In this document: piece by piece, positions 52,591-63,475 of the stretch
How the letters are laid out: the number at the start of each line of letters is the position of its first letter
Position numbering within the stretch: position 1 is the stretch's first letter
Assembly (NCBI GenBank): GCA_033675265.1
Contig: JAUJYZ010000906.1
Coordinates: 854,728 to 918,727, forward strand
Source of the DNA: Actinostola sp. cb2023
Lineage: Eukaryota > Cnidaria > Anthozoa > Actiniaria > Actinostolidae
Direction of reading: 5' to 3'
DNA length: 64,000 nt
Program-made: the position numbers and the translations under genes
Notes under the pieces: generated by a model
What the model was told of the DNA's origin: nothing
The model's input: only the letters and a program-made list of their open reading frames with translations
The model's database searches: none

Positions 52591-55500
52591 CTATCAAAGA
52601 AATTAAAACGATAAATACACCCAACATACTAGAGTGGTATTCGTACGAGTGGGAAACCTACGGTACCGTGACACTCAAATGGCTTCATTTCTGAACCAAT
52701 CAAAAAGGGTGCAGATGCATCTCAACCAATCACTCTTTCAATACGGCAAGGCGCGGCACTGTAGCTTTCCCACTCATACGAAGATGACTCTAAACAGAGT
52801 AGTATGCAACCCATAGTATCACCCTTCCCCACTCCCCTTTTCCTCAACTCAGTTCTCCCTTCCCAAGCAAGTAACGCCTGCACTAGAACCGCAGTTAGTA
52901 GGTGATTACTTCCAAGTACAGTCAAACCCTGTTAACCCCGGGCACCAATTGTCCGTATTAATGGGAGTCCATAACAATTGTTGGTGTTTAATAATGGGGT
53001 GTCCGTAATAACGGGGTGTCCGTAATAACAGGGTGTCCGTAATAATGGGGTGTCCGTAATAGCGGGGTGTCCGTAATAACAGGGTTTTAGGAGCTATAAC
53101 GAGAGCTGGACAGAGTAGGAGGCTTAGGTAAGACAAGCAGGTTGTTGCCATGACTACAAAGGTATAGTGCGACGGGTATTTGTGGTAGTCTGGTTGTTAG
53201 TGGTCGACTGTACTTAATCGAGCAGGAGACTAATGCTAGCTTTCTCAAACTTACGCATACCTCTGGCTGTGTATAGACAATCACCATCTCGTCTTCCTCC
53301 ACACTCGGTCGTAGACTCGGTATAGGCTGTGGCCCTCGTTCTTGTACCGACACCTCCATCGCCTTAGCAACGGCTTCAGCTTCCTCTTCCTCAATCATTT
53401 TCTGACACTTGTTGTCGACGACGACCTTCGCGGGGGGTAACCTAGGAGACTCGCTATCAGACCGAGACCAGTCCAAGGACTCGAGGTCGTGTGTGGGTGA
53501 GGACGCATTTCGTGGAAGATTAAGACACAGAAAGTTCGGTCTTTGAAGTGATTCTACGATCGACTGTAAAAGTTCTGCTTCTGTGAGATTGGAAGATTCA
53601 TCTTCACTGGTACCTATCCTTTGAGTTGAGTAGAATCGACTTGAAATCTCCAAAGTGCTTGATTCATCATATTGAGTGTCACTATCAAGAATGGCCGCAC
53701 TGACTTCACTCAAAGGACTACTGTCACCATCACTAGTCTCAACACTCGTAGTCCTCAACAAAGTAGCTAATCGACGCTGTAAGATACTTCGCTGTGATGG
53801 CTTAAGCTGTGATACAAGTTTTTTTATGTGAACGAAAGCGGAAGGACAGCTAGCTGCAAGACTTGTACAACACAGTAAAATCGAGATAGCGAGTTTAGAG
53901 ACCATTGTGTGGCTGCATTGTCCAGCTAAAATAGCAAACCGTAGTATAGACATCAAACGAGTCATATTGTCACTATAAATGGCATTTCCATCTATATAGT
54001 CCCCTTCCTGTACAATGACGCCAACACTATTATCAATGGAAATTTCTGGAGTATCCGGCTGCAGTCGGAACAGCTCAACAAATTCTTCTAGAAGTCTATG
54101 TAGAAAACACAAGCGCCCCAGCCACCACGGCCATGTTGCATACTCATGCGCAGTAGAGAGAATACAGGTCAGCATAAAACCCAGGCCCCCGAGTGATTGA
54201 TGTTGGTTTTGTTCGAGCATTCGTCCAAGTTCCAGGTCACCAGTTTGGTCCTTGCATATTTCTAGCAGAACTTTGATGGACAAGGCGCTGATGCGTCTGA
54301 GGTGAAGGCAGAAAATAGAACATATATAAAAATACTTCCCTGATTATCCCATGCTCGAGGATCCAGCGGTTCTTGTCCTGGATCCTCGAGCATGTGATTA
54401 CCCTTGAATGAAGAGTGACCCTTAATTGTCTTCTTGGAATAGAGCATTCTTGGGCGCCAATCAAACAATCATTTCCTACTCTCCCCTCCCCTAATACTGA
54501 TATAACATTAAAACCATGATTTTTGTTGGGTTCATACCAAGCCTAAAGAAATCCTTCTCAGTCTCCCCTCTCCTATACCGTGCCACAGGGAACCCAACAT
54601 ACCTGTTTCCATCTGAACACTTGGACATAATTGTTTCGATGACAGGGCGTAGTAAAGCCTGCAGGGAAACTTTCTCTTCATCGGTAGTGTATTTTGTCAG
54701 GCCTAGCATTACTCGGAATGTCCTCTGTCACAGAGAGAAATATATAAATACACATACGATGTACTGTATGTGAAAGATGCTCTCCCTATGGAAGTTGATG
54801 GGAGGAAAATGTGAAAAATGAGAAAAAGAATGGGATGGAAATACAATCTGAAAAACCTGAATGGGAGCAAGGGTGGTCGAGTGGTGAGAGCACTCACCTC
54901 TCACTGCTGTGTTGCCTGGTTCAATTCATGGACCGGGTGTTTCATGTTAGTTGAGTTTGTCAGTTTGTAAAGTAGTGGGCTACCTGTGTAATTTATTATG
55001 GAAATGGGCCCTGAGCACAGGTAACCCACTCAACCCATTTCCACAGATAAGCCTACATGTAGCTCATAAACTCACCAGAGCCTCAAAATAGACCTTGTAG
55101 ACACGATCACCACACATCATAGAGAGCAGCGAGCAGCATGCCTCGAGTGCCGTCATTGAGGTTGTACCACTGGCACCATTTGTAAGTATATAATTTAAGT
55201 CTTTGCTGAGCCGACGCAAAGCTGTTTCGCGTATACTCCATTCTCTTGAGAACATGCAAGACACGACATTCTCTCCAAAAACCTAGAATTATGTTAGTCC
55301 AAAGAGTAAAGTCAGAATTCTGGGAAGACAGACAAGAAAGTAGGAATACTAACAATTGGTTTTAAAACACAGTTCTACATATTGTTGTGAGTCAATAATA
55401 ATAAACTTTATTAATGTGTCTTAATTAGTTAGCTTACATTTAATAGTATGCTAATTGGGGGCACCTATCTAGAAAAATTGAAATAAAAATAATAATTGAA

Positions 55501-57857
55501 AATATATCACCTAATATATATAATTGTATGATGCCAATACTAATAATATCAAATCTAAGATCTAAAAATTATATTAAAATAATTAAAAAAGACATCATAT
55601 ATATTAAGTACCAACCATGTTACTTGGCAACAAGGGTAGATGCTTATGAGATTTTTAATTGCACATGCATATATAAGCACATCATGTGGCTAGGTGATTA
55701 TATACACTGTATATACTTTGTTTCTAATGAGTTTATACATGTACAACATATTTAAGAATTCAAACAAGCAAATGCAACAAATAAACCAAGAAAGCAGATT
55801 TCAGAATCAAAATTATTGTGTGTCCCTCTTACTTGAATCCAGGGCCTTGCCAACTGTATTTGTTCAGTAGGGATTGGGTTTGAATGAGGTAATGTAATAA
55901 CTTCTTCAGGCCCAAGGGGGGTGGGGACGTTGGGTGAAACAGTTCTGTTTGGTGATAGTGGTGAGCCTTTAGGTGATCTGAAACATAGAATGCAGTGAGT
56001 GAGTGAAAGCACTAGAACATTTATGGCCCTTAATTATTAGCGAGTGAGAGAGAGAGGAATGTACATGTCGACTTTGAGGGGGGTGATCGATGGTGCAGAG
56101 TGTTACATGTACAGCATCTCTAAATAGTGTAAAGTACATGTATACCTGTCTCCCAAGAAGGGTGCGGCATCAGGTGTGAGTATTCTGCGACAAAGTGGAC
56201 AGTTTAGTCTCTCTTTCCTGGTTTTACATTCCATTGCCCCTAAAAGTAGAAAGGAAAATGTTGCATGTCATTATTAGGTCATTGAGGTTCTAAACCTCTT
56301 TTAATTTTTCTTTTTTACACACTTTTGTTGATCATCATTGGGTAACTAGTTTCGTCTTCTAGACCTTTTCAAACCCTCAAAGATGTACGTTGCAATAATT
56401 CTAATGTTGCAATTCTAAGGCTATTTGCATGACTTCCCTTGTGCATCTACAAACTTCACTGAAGCTACATTGTAAATGAGTCTAAAGCTCTCTTTCCTTT
56501 TGATACATGTATGTAAGCAGCCAAAGAACGTCTGCCATCAATTAGCTGGTTGAGGGATGGGGACTGCATGTATTTTTTAACCTTTCTTCCAGGTTTCATA
56601 TCTCCAGGTTTTATGAACATCAGCTCTTGTCAAGAAGTATAAAAAATGTCGGCCACAGAGCTGATTCTAAACTAAAAGGCATGAAGTGTGTAGCATTGGG
56701 AATAACTGGCACAGTGCTCAGAATAAACAGTAAAATACACCAATTGAAGGGCTCCCTGCAAGAACAATGTAAGGGATCTCTGATTAAAATCTAAATTCTC
56801 CTTGAGATTCTTTGGATTTCAAAGGCGAATTTGGGTTTTGACCACAAGTCACTTACTCTGTTCTTGCAGGGACCGCTTCAATTGTCAGTCTATTTCGACA
56901 ACTGTGCCTTATTCCTGCCTAACTTCTGTGTCCACAGCACAGTATATATATATATACAACATGTTGTACTTTTGAGTAACTTACATATTTCCATGCAATG
57001 TTGATGTAGTCTGTTGTTACATCCTCCTTTACAACACGTCAAACTTTCTCCTTCAACCATCTCCAGTAAACAAATAGGACAGACCTCCTCCTCATCTTTG
57101 TTAGCGTCAGATGAAGAAGACACTGATGTGGATGAATGTGAGCCACCTGGGGAGGGAGGAGGGGTGAATCGGTGTGGCGACAACACACGCCCCCTTATGC
57201 TGCTTGATGTATTTTTTGCAAGCCGAGAGTTGACTCTGGCATGAAACTTTGAGAACAGGCCTTCGACCTGGTGAATGGAAACGATATGTACATTATATAG
57301 ATTTCTGTTCCTATTGTGCTGGTAGTGTCGAGTGGTCTATAATTAAAAAAAACCATGATGACAACAGACCTTTCCCACATTTGTTTTGATGCCACGAACA
57401 ATGGCTTCAAGTCGAGATTGGGGTAGACAAAATACAGTAAATAAATAAAATAAATAACTGTTTATTTAAGTGTCCAACGTGTTCTAGCGCTCGCACTAAT
57501 TGGGGACAGTCTGTACTCTCACACACACTGTAATGTATGGAAATGTCTTCCCCAGTCTTTGGTGCATGCTATTGTTCATGGACAGAGTGTGGGAAAGATG
57601 TATTATGATTATTGTAATGGTATTAGTAATCATACAATGAAGCATTACGAGTACACTGTAAGACGATTACAACGCATTAATACTGCGGCGATATATTCAA
57701 TGACAATGATAAAGACTTACTCTCCATTAATTTTAGAGTGTACCTCATAATTCTTCAGATCACTATTCCACAGCACAGGATCATTGTCTTTGACTTTAAA
57801 GACTCTCAACATCACAAACAGCAGATGAACACAAAATGACTTTCCACATGTGCAAGT
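46955..57857 (-). CDS. map3k1: MAP3K1 orthologue (MEKK1), 13 exons, N-terminus outside window
   Basis: Exons on the minus strand are 57857-57744, 57267-56985, 56239-56146, 55977-55833, 55282-55076, 54724-54603, 54296-53261, 52590-52447, 51882-51720, 50584-50453, 50057-49915, 47308-47177 and 47110-46955. All junctions are GT/AG and all phases agree, giving 956 residues without a stop. Domain order is SWIM zinc finger, RING finger, armadillo-like region ([17 protein letters not shown]), Ser-rich acidic linker and C-terminal Ser/Thr kinase. This is the distinctive order of MAP3K1, a MAP kinase kinase kinase of JNK/ERK stress signalling that is also a ubiquitin ligase. The N-terminal exons before SWIM are expected beyond the LINE at 58150-61030 and were not found. 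Confidence 0.93.
48319..48642 (+). other. Recurring small reading frame, Helentron copy 2, first instance
   Basis: Begins [16 protein letters not shown] like 7810 and 48944, but lacks two codons near NVRKS and runs on through the duplication joint to 107 residues. Coding status is doubtful. Confidence 0.3.
48944..49168 (+). other. Recurring small reading frame, Helentron copy 2, second instance
   Basis: 74 residues, the same as the frame at 7810-8034. No domain is recognised. Confidence 0.35.
49225..49390 (+). pseudogene. RecQ-like helicase first-exon fragment inside TIR element
   Basis: ATG at 49225 (AAGATGGCGGG) starts [14 protein letters not shown] shifted frame from about 49273 reads [20 protein letters not shown] then [10 protein letters not shown], which resembles motif 0 and the start of motif I of RecQ-type helicases. 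As at 10203, the sequence departs from the family just where GKS would appear. Confidence 0.5.
50165..50335. repeat. About 58-bp tandem repeat, pyrimidine-rich, three copies
   Basis: Unit includes CCCTTTTTTTTCTTCCACCT and CGTTGGTCCGAATACC. It lies in the map3k1 intron between kinase exons. Confidence 0.85.
50584..50940. repeat. 88-bp tandem repeat, four copies, beginning at a map3k1 splice acceptor
   Basis: Exact period of 88 (unit starts 50584, 50672, 50760, 50848, then partial 50936). On the minus strand each unit ends ATGGTTTTAG|G, so the acceptor of exon 50584-50453 is reproduced upstream in every copy. Confidence 0.95.
50941..51480. repeat. 14-bp minisatellite (TAAAGTCAGTGTCC)
   Basis: About 38 copies with variants TAACGTCAGTGTCC, TAAAGACAGTGTCC and TAAAGTCAGTGCCC. 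It directly follows the 88-bp array in the same intron. Confidence 0.95.
52632..52790. mobile_element. MITE of the GAGTCGTTTTCGTATGAG family, copy 3
   Basis: About 159 bases, ends GAGTGGTATTCGTACGAGTGG and inverted CCCACTCATACGAAGATGACTC. AACCAATCA occurs twice. Intronic in map3k1, just upstream of the first kinase exon. Confidence 0.85.
52916..53096. repeat. Element with GTCCGTAATAACGGGGT 17-bp repeats
   Basis: Begins TACAGTCAAACCCTGTTA and ends TAACAGGGTTTTA, with about five 17-base units inside. The terminal CAGTCAAACC type suggests a Tc1/mariner-like MITE. Intronic. Confidence 0.65.
53261..54296 (-). CDS. map3k1: map3k1 large exon: helical region and regulatory linker
   Basis: 345 codons plus one base, open throughout. 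The first part ([33 protein letters not shown]) continues the helical repeats. The second part is Ser/Glu-rich ([28 protein letters not shown]) with a coiled acidic stretch [15 protein letters not shown] before the kinase. The donor is GAG|GTATGC, chosen over TGC|GTAAGT because it keeps phase 0 with the next exon. Confidence 0.85.
54350..54394. repeat. Perfect 17-bp hairpin in map3k1 intron
   Basis: CATGCTCGAGGATCCAG, 11-base loop, CTGGATCCTCGAGCATG. Arms match exactly. Confidence 0.9.
54603..54724 (-). CDS. map3k1: map3k1 armadillo-like exon B
   Basis: 122 bases, phase 0 to 2. It reads [40 protein letters not shown]. It corresponds to the LQRLLQPVVDTILVKCAD region of the family. Confidence 0.85.
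54863..54930 (+). ncRNA. tRNA-derived SINE head
   Basis: GGTGGTCGAGTGGTGAGAGC resembles a pol III A box region and GGTTCAATTC a B box at tRNA-like spacing. No acceptor-stem pairing is obvious, so it is a SINE and not a tRNA gene. The SINE body probably continues to about 55060 (ACAGGTAACCCACTCAACCC). Intronic in map3k1. Confidence 0.6.
55076..55282 (-). CDS. map3k1: map3k1 armadillo-like exon A
   Basis: 69 codons, phase 0 to 0. It reads [20 protein letters not shown], then [20 protein letters not shown]. Strong resemblance to the [17 protein letters not shown] and EACCSVLSM segments of vertebrate MAP3K1. Confidence 0.9.
55833..55977 (-). CDS. map3k1: map3k1 linker exon
   Basis: 145 bases, phase 2 to 0. 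Pro/Ser-rich with SP and TP sites ([19 protein letters not shown]), ending IQLARPWIQ. Fits the region between RING and armadillo-like part of MAP3K1. Confidence 0.75.
56146..56239 (-). CDS. map3k1: map3k1 RING exon 2
   Basis: 94 bases, phase 1 to 2. It reads [24 protein letters not shown] completes the RING. It then continues [11 protein letters not shown]. Confidence 0.9.
56985..57267 (-). CDS. map3k1: map3k1 RING exon 1
   Basis: Reads [16 protein letters not shown], a Pro/Ser linker, then [36 protein letters not shown]. The first zinc-binding Cys/His residues of a RING are present. Phase 0 to 1. Confidence 0.9.
57744..57857 (-). CDS. map3k1: map3k1 SWIM zinc-finger exon
   Basis: 38 codons, acceptor TTTTCAG, donor GTACAC, phase 0 to 0. 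It reads [20 protein letters not shown] then [18 protein letters not shown]. CxC...CxH is the zinc-binding SWIM signature, and the LLFVMLRVF and LW..LKN motifs are typical of MAP3K1. The first Cys pair's upstream part would be in an exon outside the window. Confidence 0.9.
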
Positions 57858-57859
57858 CT

Positions 57860-58150
57860 GAAAATACAATACATTTTGTATATATTTTTTAACTCAATGA
57901 CATATATATTGAGTTAATATCTCCCCACTACACATGTACAGAACCAGTTGGTCTGTGGCAAATACATTGGATTGTTACATGTATAATCATTTAGATAGCA
58001 GTTCTAAAATGTTGACAATATTATCTCCAATTTAAAACTGTACAGCCCATCTAATGTGCTGGAGAAAGAATGTTAAATCTATTCAAGTGATACTTCCACT
58101 AGTCTTTCATCGAAGGCAGACACCTTACGATATATTAATAATTATTAATT
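57860..58150. other. map3k1 intron segment, no feature seen
   Basis: AT-rich; no exon for the sequence preceding the SWIM zinc finger was found here. Confidence 0.5.
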
Positions 58151-58206
58151 AACCTTCAGAACCATAAGTCCTTTCAGTACCAGGCAAGCAAGGTGATACT
58201 ACATCT

Positions 58207-58461
58207 ATGTTCCGACGCGGTTCATCTCAACCTCGACCACTCGTGGCGAAATTCCTAAAGTACCAAGACAAGGAGATGGCAAGGAAGAATGCTCATCAAC
58301 TCAAGGGAACATCATTTGCCATAAGTGAGCAGTTCCCAAAAGAAATAAATGAAGTACGTAAAAAACTTTATCCTATCTTCAAGAAAGCAAAGCAAGAAGG
58401 CAAAAAGGCAGTACTATCAAAAGATAAGTTATACATTTCTGGCCAACTTTATCGTCCTTAA
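58207..58461 (+). pseudogene. LINE ORF1 C-terminal domain fragment (Transposase_22-like)
   Basis: 84 residues including RPLVAKFLKYQDKEMARKNA, LKGTSFAISEQFPKEI and KLYPIFKKAKQEGKK, which match the C-terminal RNA-binding domain of L1-type ORF1 proteins. The N-terminal coiled-coil part is missing. Confidence 0.75.
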
Positions 58462-58569
58462 ACAGCTAGCACGTACAAATGAACATGTACTTAATTATAA
58501 CTTTAAAGTCTTTTTTTCTTAAATTAACCAATAATAGTAATTTTTGAACTAGTTTTGATATGATTAGCA

Positions 58570-59812
58570 ATGATTTCTGAAAATTCAATCCTTGATTTGT
58601 TCCAGTATGATACCAAGAATAATAATACTATGCAACATGATCCGGATGCTAATTACTTTAACAACTGTAAAATTTCAGCAAACAAATATTACTTAAGCAA
58701 TGAATTTACATATCATGTTGACAGGTTAGCATCAAAAGGAAACATGTCTTTATTACATGTCAACATTCGCAGTTTGCGAAACAAATTTGACTCATTTTTG
58801 GATTACATAAATCTCCTTAACTATCCCTTCTCAATCATAGCTCTTACTGAAACATGGCTTAACAATAATGATACTGAATACTATGCCATACCAGGATATA
58901 AACTGATTACGGTCAATAGAGATGGAAGACTTGGTGGAGGTGTCTGTATGTATGTAAGAAATAATATAGATTTTAAATTGAGAAACGATTTAACTATGGA
59001 TTCTAGTATTGCTGAATGTCTTTTTATTGAAATCATTAATTCCAACTCTAAAAATTCACTTACTGGAGTGATCTACAGAGCACCAAATAACAAATACGAT
59101 GAGTTTGATAGTAAATTAACGGATCTGTTAAACTGCTATTGACAAGGAAGGCAAAATTTGTTATCTTCTGGGTGATTTTAATATTGACTTACTAAAATAT
59201 AAACACTGTAATAATTCAAGTAATTTTCTTAATCAAATGATATCTTCGATGTTAGTACCCACGATAAATAGGCCAACAAGAATAACAAATTCTTCAGCCA
59301 CTTTGATAGACAATATTTTTACTAACAAACCCACTAATTATTTTAGTGGAATTCTATTGAATGACTTATCTGATCACTTACCAATATTCTTGATCGACCA
59401 CAATAACCCAATTAAAGTTAAGAATGATAACAACGTTACATTACGAAGAAGAATCACTGAAGACAATTTAAAAGCTTTTTCGGAAGCTCTTGATAAAGTG
59501 AATTGGAACAATTTAAAAAAGTTTAATGACCCTAATGAACTATATAACGAATTCCTAAAAATCTTCACTCATTTATATGATAAACACTTCCCACTAAAGA
59601 AAGTAAGTAAGGCACATTTGAATAGGTCGGATAATCCATGGATTTCTAACGGAATCGTAAAATCTATAAAGAATAAGCACAGATTATATAAGAAATTTTT
59701 GAGTAAACCTACGCAAACCAATGAATCGAAATATAAAATATATCGGAATAAATTGAATCATACAATTCGAATCGCCAAGAAACTGTATTTTCATAAAAAA
59801 ACTGACAAGTGA
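58570..59812 (+). pseudogene. LINE endonuclease domain, frameshifted
   Basis: First frame to 59142: LLHVNIRSLRNKFDSF, ALTETWLNNND, GYKLITVNRDGRLGGGVCMY and GVIYRAPNN, the apurinic-endonuclease-like motifs. A shift follows, then LLGDFNIDLL near 59163 and, from 59237, NRPTRITNSSATLIDNIFTN and LSDHLPIFL with the catalytic SDH. Confidence 0.8.
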
Positions 59813-59852
59813 CCAAGGTAATACAAAAGAAACATGGCGGACTCTAAATGAA

Positions 59853-60985
59853 TTGCTGAACCGAAAAAATAATACGCACTCTTTTCCGTCAAAATTTGTA
59901 GTTGACCAAAAAGAACTGACTGACCCTAGTGACATAGCAAACAATTTCAATGATTTTTTTGTAAACATAGGTCCTAAACTTGCGAAAAAATTTGATAAGA
60001 GTAACGATATGTACAATAATTATTTAACTGGTGATTACTTAAATTCCATGTTTTTAAGTGAAATCACACCAAGTGAAGTAGAAAAAAGAGTTGGGAAAAA
60101 TAAACGTAAACAAAAGTAGTGGTATTGATCAAATTCATCCTAAAGTTATTAAACACGCTGCTTCAAAAATAAGCTCGGTATTATCTTATATATTTAACCT
60201 TTCATTTACAACTGGTATTGTACCTGACAAACTTAAAATAGCAATTGTAACACCTGTTTTTAAAGCAGGGGATGTTAATGACCTAACTAATTACAGACCT
60301 ATTTCAGTTTTACCATGTTTTTCTAAAATTCTAGAAAAATTAATGTATAATAGACTAATAAAATATATTGACAAATTACACATCTTAACCAGTCATCAAT
60401 ATGGATTTAGAAAGAATAGATCAACTATTCATGCAATTGTTGATCTAACAGAAAAAATCGTAGATTCTATTGAACACAATAAATATGCAGTGGGAATTTT
60501 TTTGGATCTATCAAAAGCATTTGATACTGTTAACCATAACATTTTACTAAATAAATTATATCACTATGGAATAAGAGGTAATTCTCAAAAATGGTTTGAA
60601 AGCTATTTAAGCAATCGAAAACAAATAGTAAAAATTAATGATACTACATCAGACGAATTAACTATAAAATGCGGAGTACCTCAGGGCTCTATACTAGGTC
60701 CACTTTTATTCCTGCTATACATAAACGATATTTGCACAAGCAGCTCAAAGACTTCATTTATTCTTTTTGCAGATGATACTAACTTGTTTTATTCGGGAAA
60801 GGATTTAAATGAACTTGAATCCCTCATCAAAAAATGAATTATCAAACATTGCAACGTGGCTTGAGTATAATCAGTTAACCCTAAACTTAAAAAAGACAAA
60901 TTATATGGTTTTTAAATCAAAACATAAACCAACAAGTAAAAATATGAACATTAGTTTGCAATACCCATCAAGTTTCAAACGTTAA
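59853..60985 (+). pseudogene. LINE reverse transcriptase, frameshifted
   Basis: Frames 59853-60119 and 60091-60837 overlap at a shift. Motifs are SSGIDQIHPKVIK, NYRPISVLPCFSKILEKLMY, FLDLSKAFDTVNH, GVPQGSILGPLLFLLYIND and LFADDTNLFY (the catalytic ADD). After 60837 another shift leads to NIATWLEYNQLTLNLKKTNY. No full C-terminus. Confidence 0.85.
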
Positions 60986-61030
60986 AACCAGAACAAATTC
61001 TTAGGTATCATACTGGATCAAAATGTATCT

Positions 61031-61470
61031 CTAGTATAAAACTCTACAAAATTACCATCTTTGCAAAGGTTTTCCACTTTACTCCGTCGAGGGACACATG
61101 TGCCCACCAGAGCAAAGCCCATCGCTAGCACCAACCACACTGTTGCGTACCAGACACTGGTAGGGTTCAAGTAACGTTGCAATTAGAAAGCCACACGCTA
61201 GTTCCTGTTAATGCCGACATTGATCCCACCAAAACCGAGTTGCTCTGTTCCATTTGAAGGAATTAATGTCAATGATACCCTTACGAACAGTATCTGAAAA
61301 AAATAAGAAAACAAAGCTAGGAGTACCATAAACACACAAGTATAAGCTGCAACTCTTTAAACTCAAATAATATTCATGGAAAAACATTCTCGATTTCTGA
61401 TTGGCTAAGAGCAGTGCAGTTGAAAGGTAATTTGCACTGCAGTAGAAAATAATGTATTTCAATGAATATT
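61031..61470. other. Gene-free stretch after the LINE
   Basis: No exon is supported. A weak minus-strand frame (61208-61462) has no recognisable domain. Confidence 0.4.
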
Positions 61471-61477
61471 ATTAATT

Positions 61478-61612
61478 GGTAATCATACGATTTCTCGTTC
61501 AATTTGGAAATAATTTGCACTCGTGTGTTTTTTCAAAGAGCTCAATTTTGATACTCTGAAAAACACACTTGTGCAAATTATTTCGAAATTGAACTTGAAA
61601 CTGTATGATTAC
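61478..61612. mobile_element. Palindromic element GGTAATCATAC
   Basis: GGTAATCATACGATTTC and its inverse at the right end, with inner arms AAATAATTTGCAC.CGTGTGTTTTTC. About 135 bases. Confidence 0.75.
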
Positions 61613-61760
61613 CTCTACAAAAATCGTCTTTCCAAATTATGCGGTGCATCGGCGTATACAATTGGGACATTCTAGAAAAGGTGACCTAAATTCCGCGACC
61701 TCTTTTTCATAAATTAGCTCCTGGTGTCCAGTACTCTATCTTCTGAACAATAATTACTAA

Positions 61761-61980
61761 GGGTGCATTCGATTGACCTATTCCAGAATAGGAATACTTG
61801 GAATAATACGGAATGTCCGTTCAATTGAGTCTGTTCCGATTCCAGAATAAGCGGAATATATTCCAAACATTCTGCTCATCATAGCAGAATGCTTGGAATA
61901 TCTGAATAATGATATCATCCGACTGTCCCCAGAATCTGGAATTATTCCTATTCCGGAATAAGGTCAATCGAACGCAACCC
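61761..61980. mobile_element. PIF/Harbinger-like MITE with GGGTGCATTCGATTGACC ends
   Basis: Inverted ends GGGTGCATTCGATTGACC/GGTCAATCGAACGCAACCC with TAA on both sides (61758-61760 and 61981-61983), a 3-bp duplication typical of PIF/Harbinger. The interior is rich in GGAATA/TATTCC. Confidence 0.8.
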
Positions 61981-62754
61981 TAAGTTATGAACTATGGTGG
62001 GACAAAGCATGTTTTTGTTGTCATTGTGTAATAGGATTACTAATACTAATTACTCATATTGTGTAAGTACCATTCTATAGAATGAAACTTTAACACAGTG
62101 TAAAAATGGCACTTAAATTTACCGACGTTTTGGACTTAGTCTTTCCGTTGAAGTAAGAGAGGGGGAAAGTATACAACATCTCCTAATATTTCCTCGAGTC
62201 CTAACAACACAGTACACACTGTGCGGGGGCAGGTCCAAGCCCACAACTCACTTATTCCATCAAATAAATTAAACGTACATCACGCAAGCCAGGACCACAA
62301 TGGCCTCAATGTGACCACTTCACAACATATATAACCCTAATTTACATAACTCGGCCCCGGACCTCTCGTCCATGTAGGAAATCATTTCCCTCTCCATTAC
62401 CAACTCTCCTACGATCGTTGTCCAATACAAGAGAAATATATCTCTGTGAGCAGCAAAACAGTAATTCCTACTCCTCTGACAAAACGTTGCAATGAAATAC
62501 CTGAATTTTTGACATCCCAGTTGTGCCTAGGCCCTATTCCAGGATAATCATTTTTGACCCCTAATTTGAACCTCCCCCTGCAAATGCCTAAGTTTTCTAC
62601 AGCACAACAGCCCTGATTGCTAGCTGGGGAATGTTCTGAAAAACTTGCATTAGTCTCTAATATTGGGTAACACAAGACCTCAAAATCGATAGTGGCGTGA
62701 ATTATGAGTAATCCAACATGACGCAAACATTTCATTATTAATTGAACTCTGTGG

Positions 62755-62985
62755 GCGTCCAGTGGGGGTCCCTGTGGGGTCCCTGTGTGGGGTCCTGTGA
62801 GGTCCCTGTGGGGGGTCCTGTGAGGGTCCCTGTGTGAGGTCCCTGTGGGGTCCTGTGAGGTTCCCTGTGGGGTCCTGCGAGGTCCCTGTGGTGTCCCTGT
62901 GGGCGTTCAGTGGGGGTCCCTGTGGGGGTCCTGTGAGGTCCCCTGTGGGGTCCCGGTGGGGTCCCTGTGGGGTCCCTATGGGATA
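62755..62985. repeat. GGGGTCCCTGTG minisatellite
   Basis: About 16 imperfect copies of an 11-14 base unit (GGTCCCTGTGGGG, GGTCCTGTGA). All long frames across it are repeat artefacts. Confidence 0.92.
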
Positions 62986-63475
62986 TCATGTCTTAATCTG
63001 CAGACTGTGTTCTTCAAATGTTTTTTCTATGTAATTATTTGGTATTTTTTCCTTAGGAGGTTTCACTTAGTAATTACTGGTCTTTATACAATGCATTATA
63101 GGATATAATAATATGTACTGTGTTCATTTATTGTACTGATAATAGTGAATATACCGTAAAGTATTTGGATTTCCATGGGAGACATTTATTTCTCATACAA
63201 ATTATTATTATACAAAAACTTTTATTTAAACACAATATTGGTTAAAGCTAGAATTGGTTGTGGGGGGTCGTGTGGAACAAAAATCAATTGAGCATGCGTA
63301 TGAATTAATGGTGTATTTTCATCAGTCCATACTGAATGGCATATTAATGAAGTGCAATTAAACTAAGGGTAATTTGAACACATTACACATCAAGCGAACT
63401 TCATGCACTTAGTGTGTAAGCATCACGGTATATAAGCATATTTATGTCATCTAGTGTAGTCTGTCAATATACTCC

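Larger units (their letters stand above)
58150..61030 (+). mobile_element. Decayed LINE (CR1/Jockey group) with L1-type ORF1 fragment
   Basis: In order: ORF1 C-terminal fragment (58207-58461), endonuclease (58570 to about 59812, two frames) and reverse transcriptase (59853 to about 60985, several frames). Frameshifts occur near 59142, 59812, 60105 and 60837. The 3' end is truncated or lost after about 61030. It lies upstream of the map3k1 SWIM exon, on the opposite strand, probably in an intron. Confidence 0.85.

Noticed and set aside
62409..62735. 108-residue minus frame as a candidate map3k1 N-terminal exon
   Set aside because: No match to the expected segment before the SWIM finger, and no good splice sites in phase.
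62738..63108. Pro/Thr- and Gly/Val-rich frames
   Set aside because: Artefact of the GGGGTCCCTGTG minisatellite.
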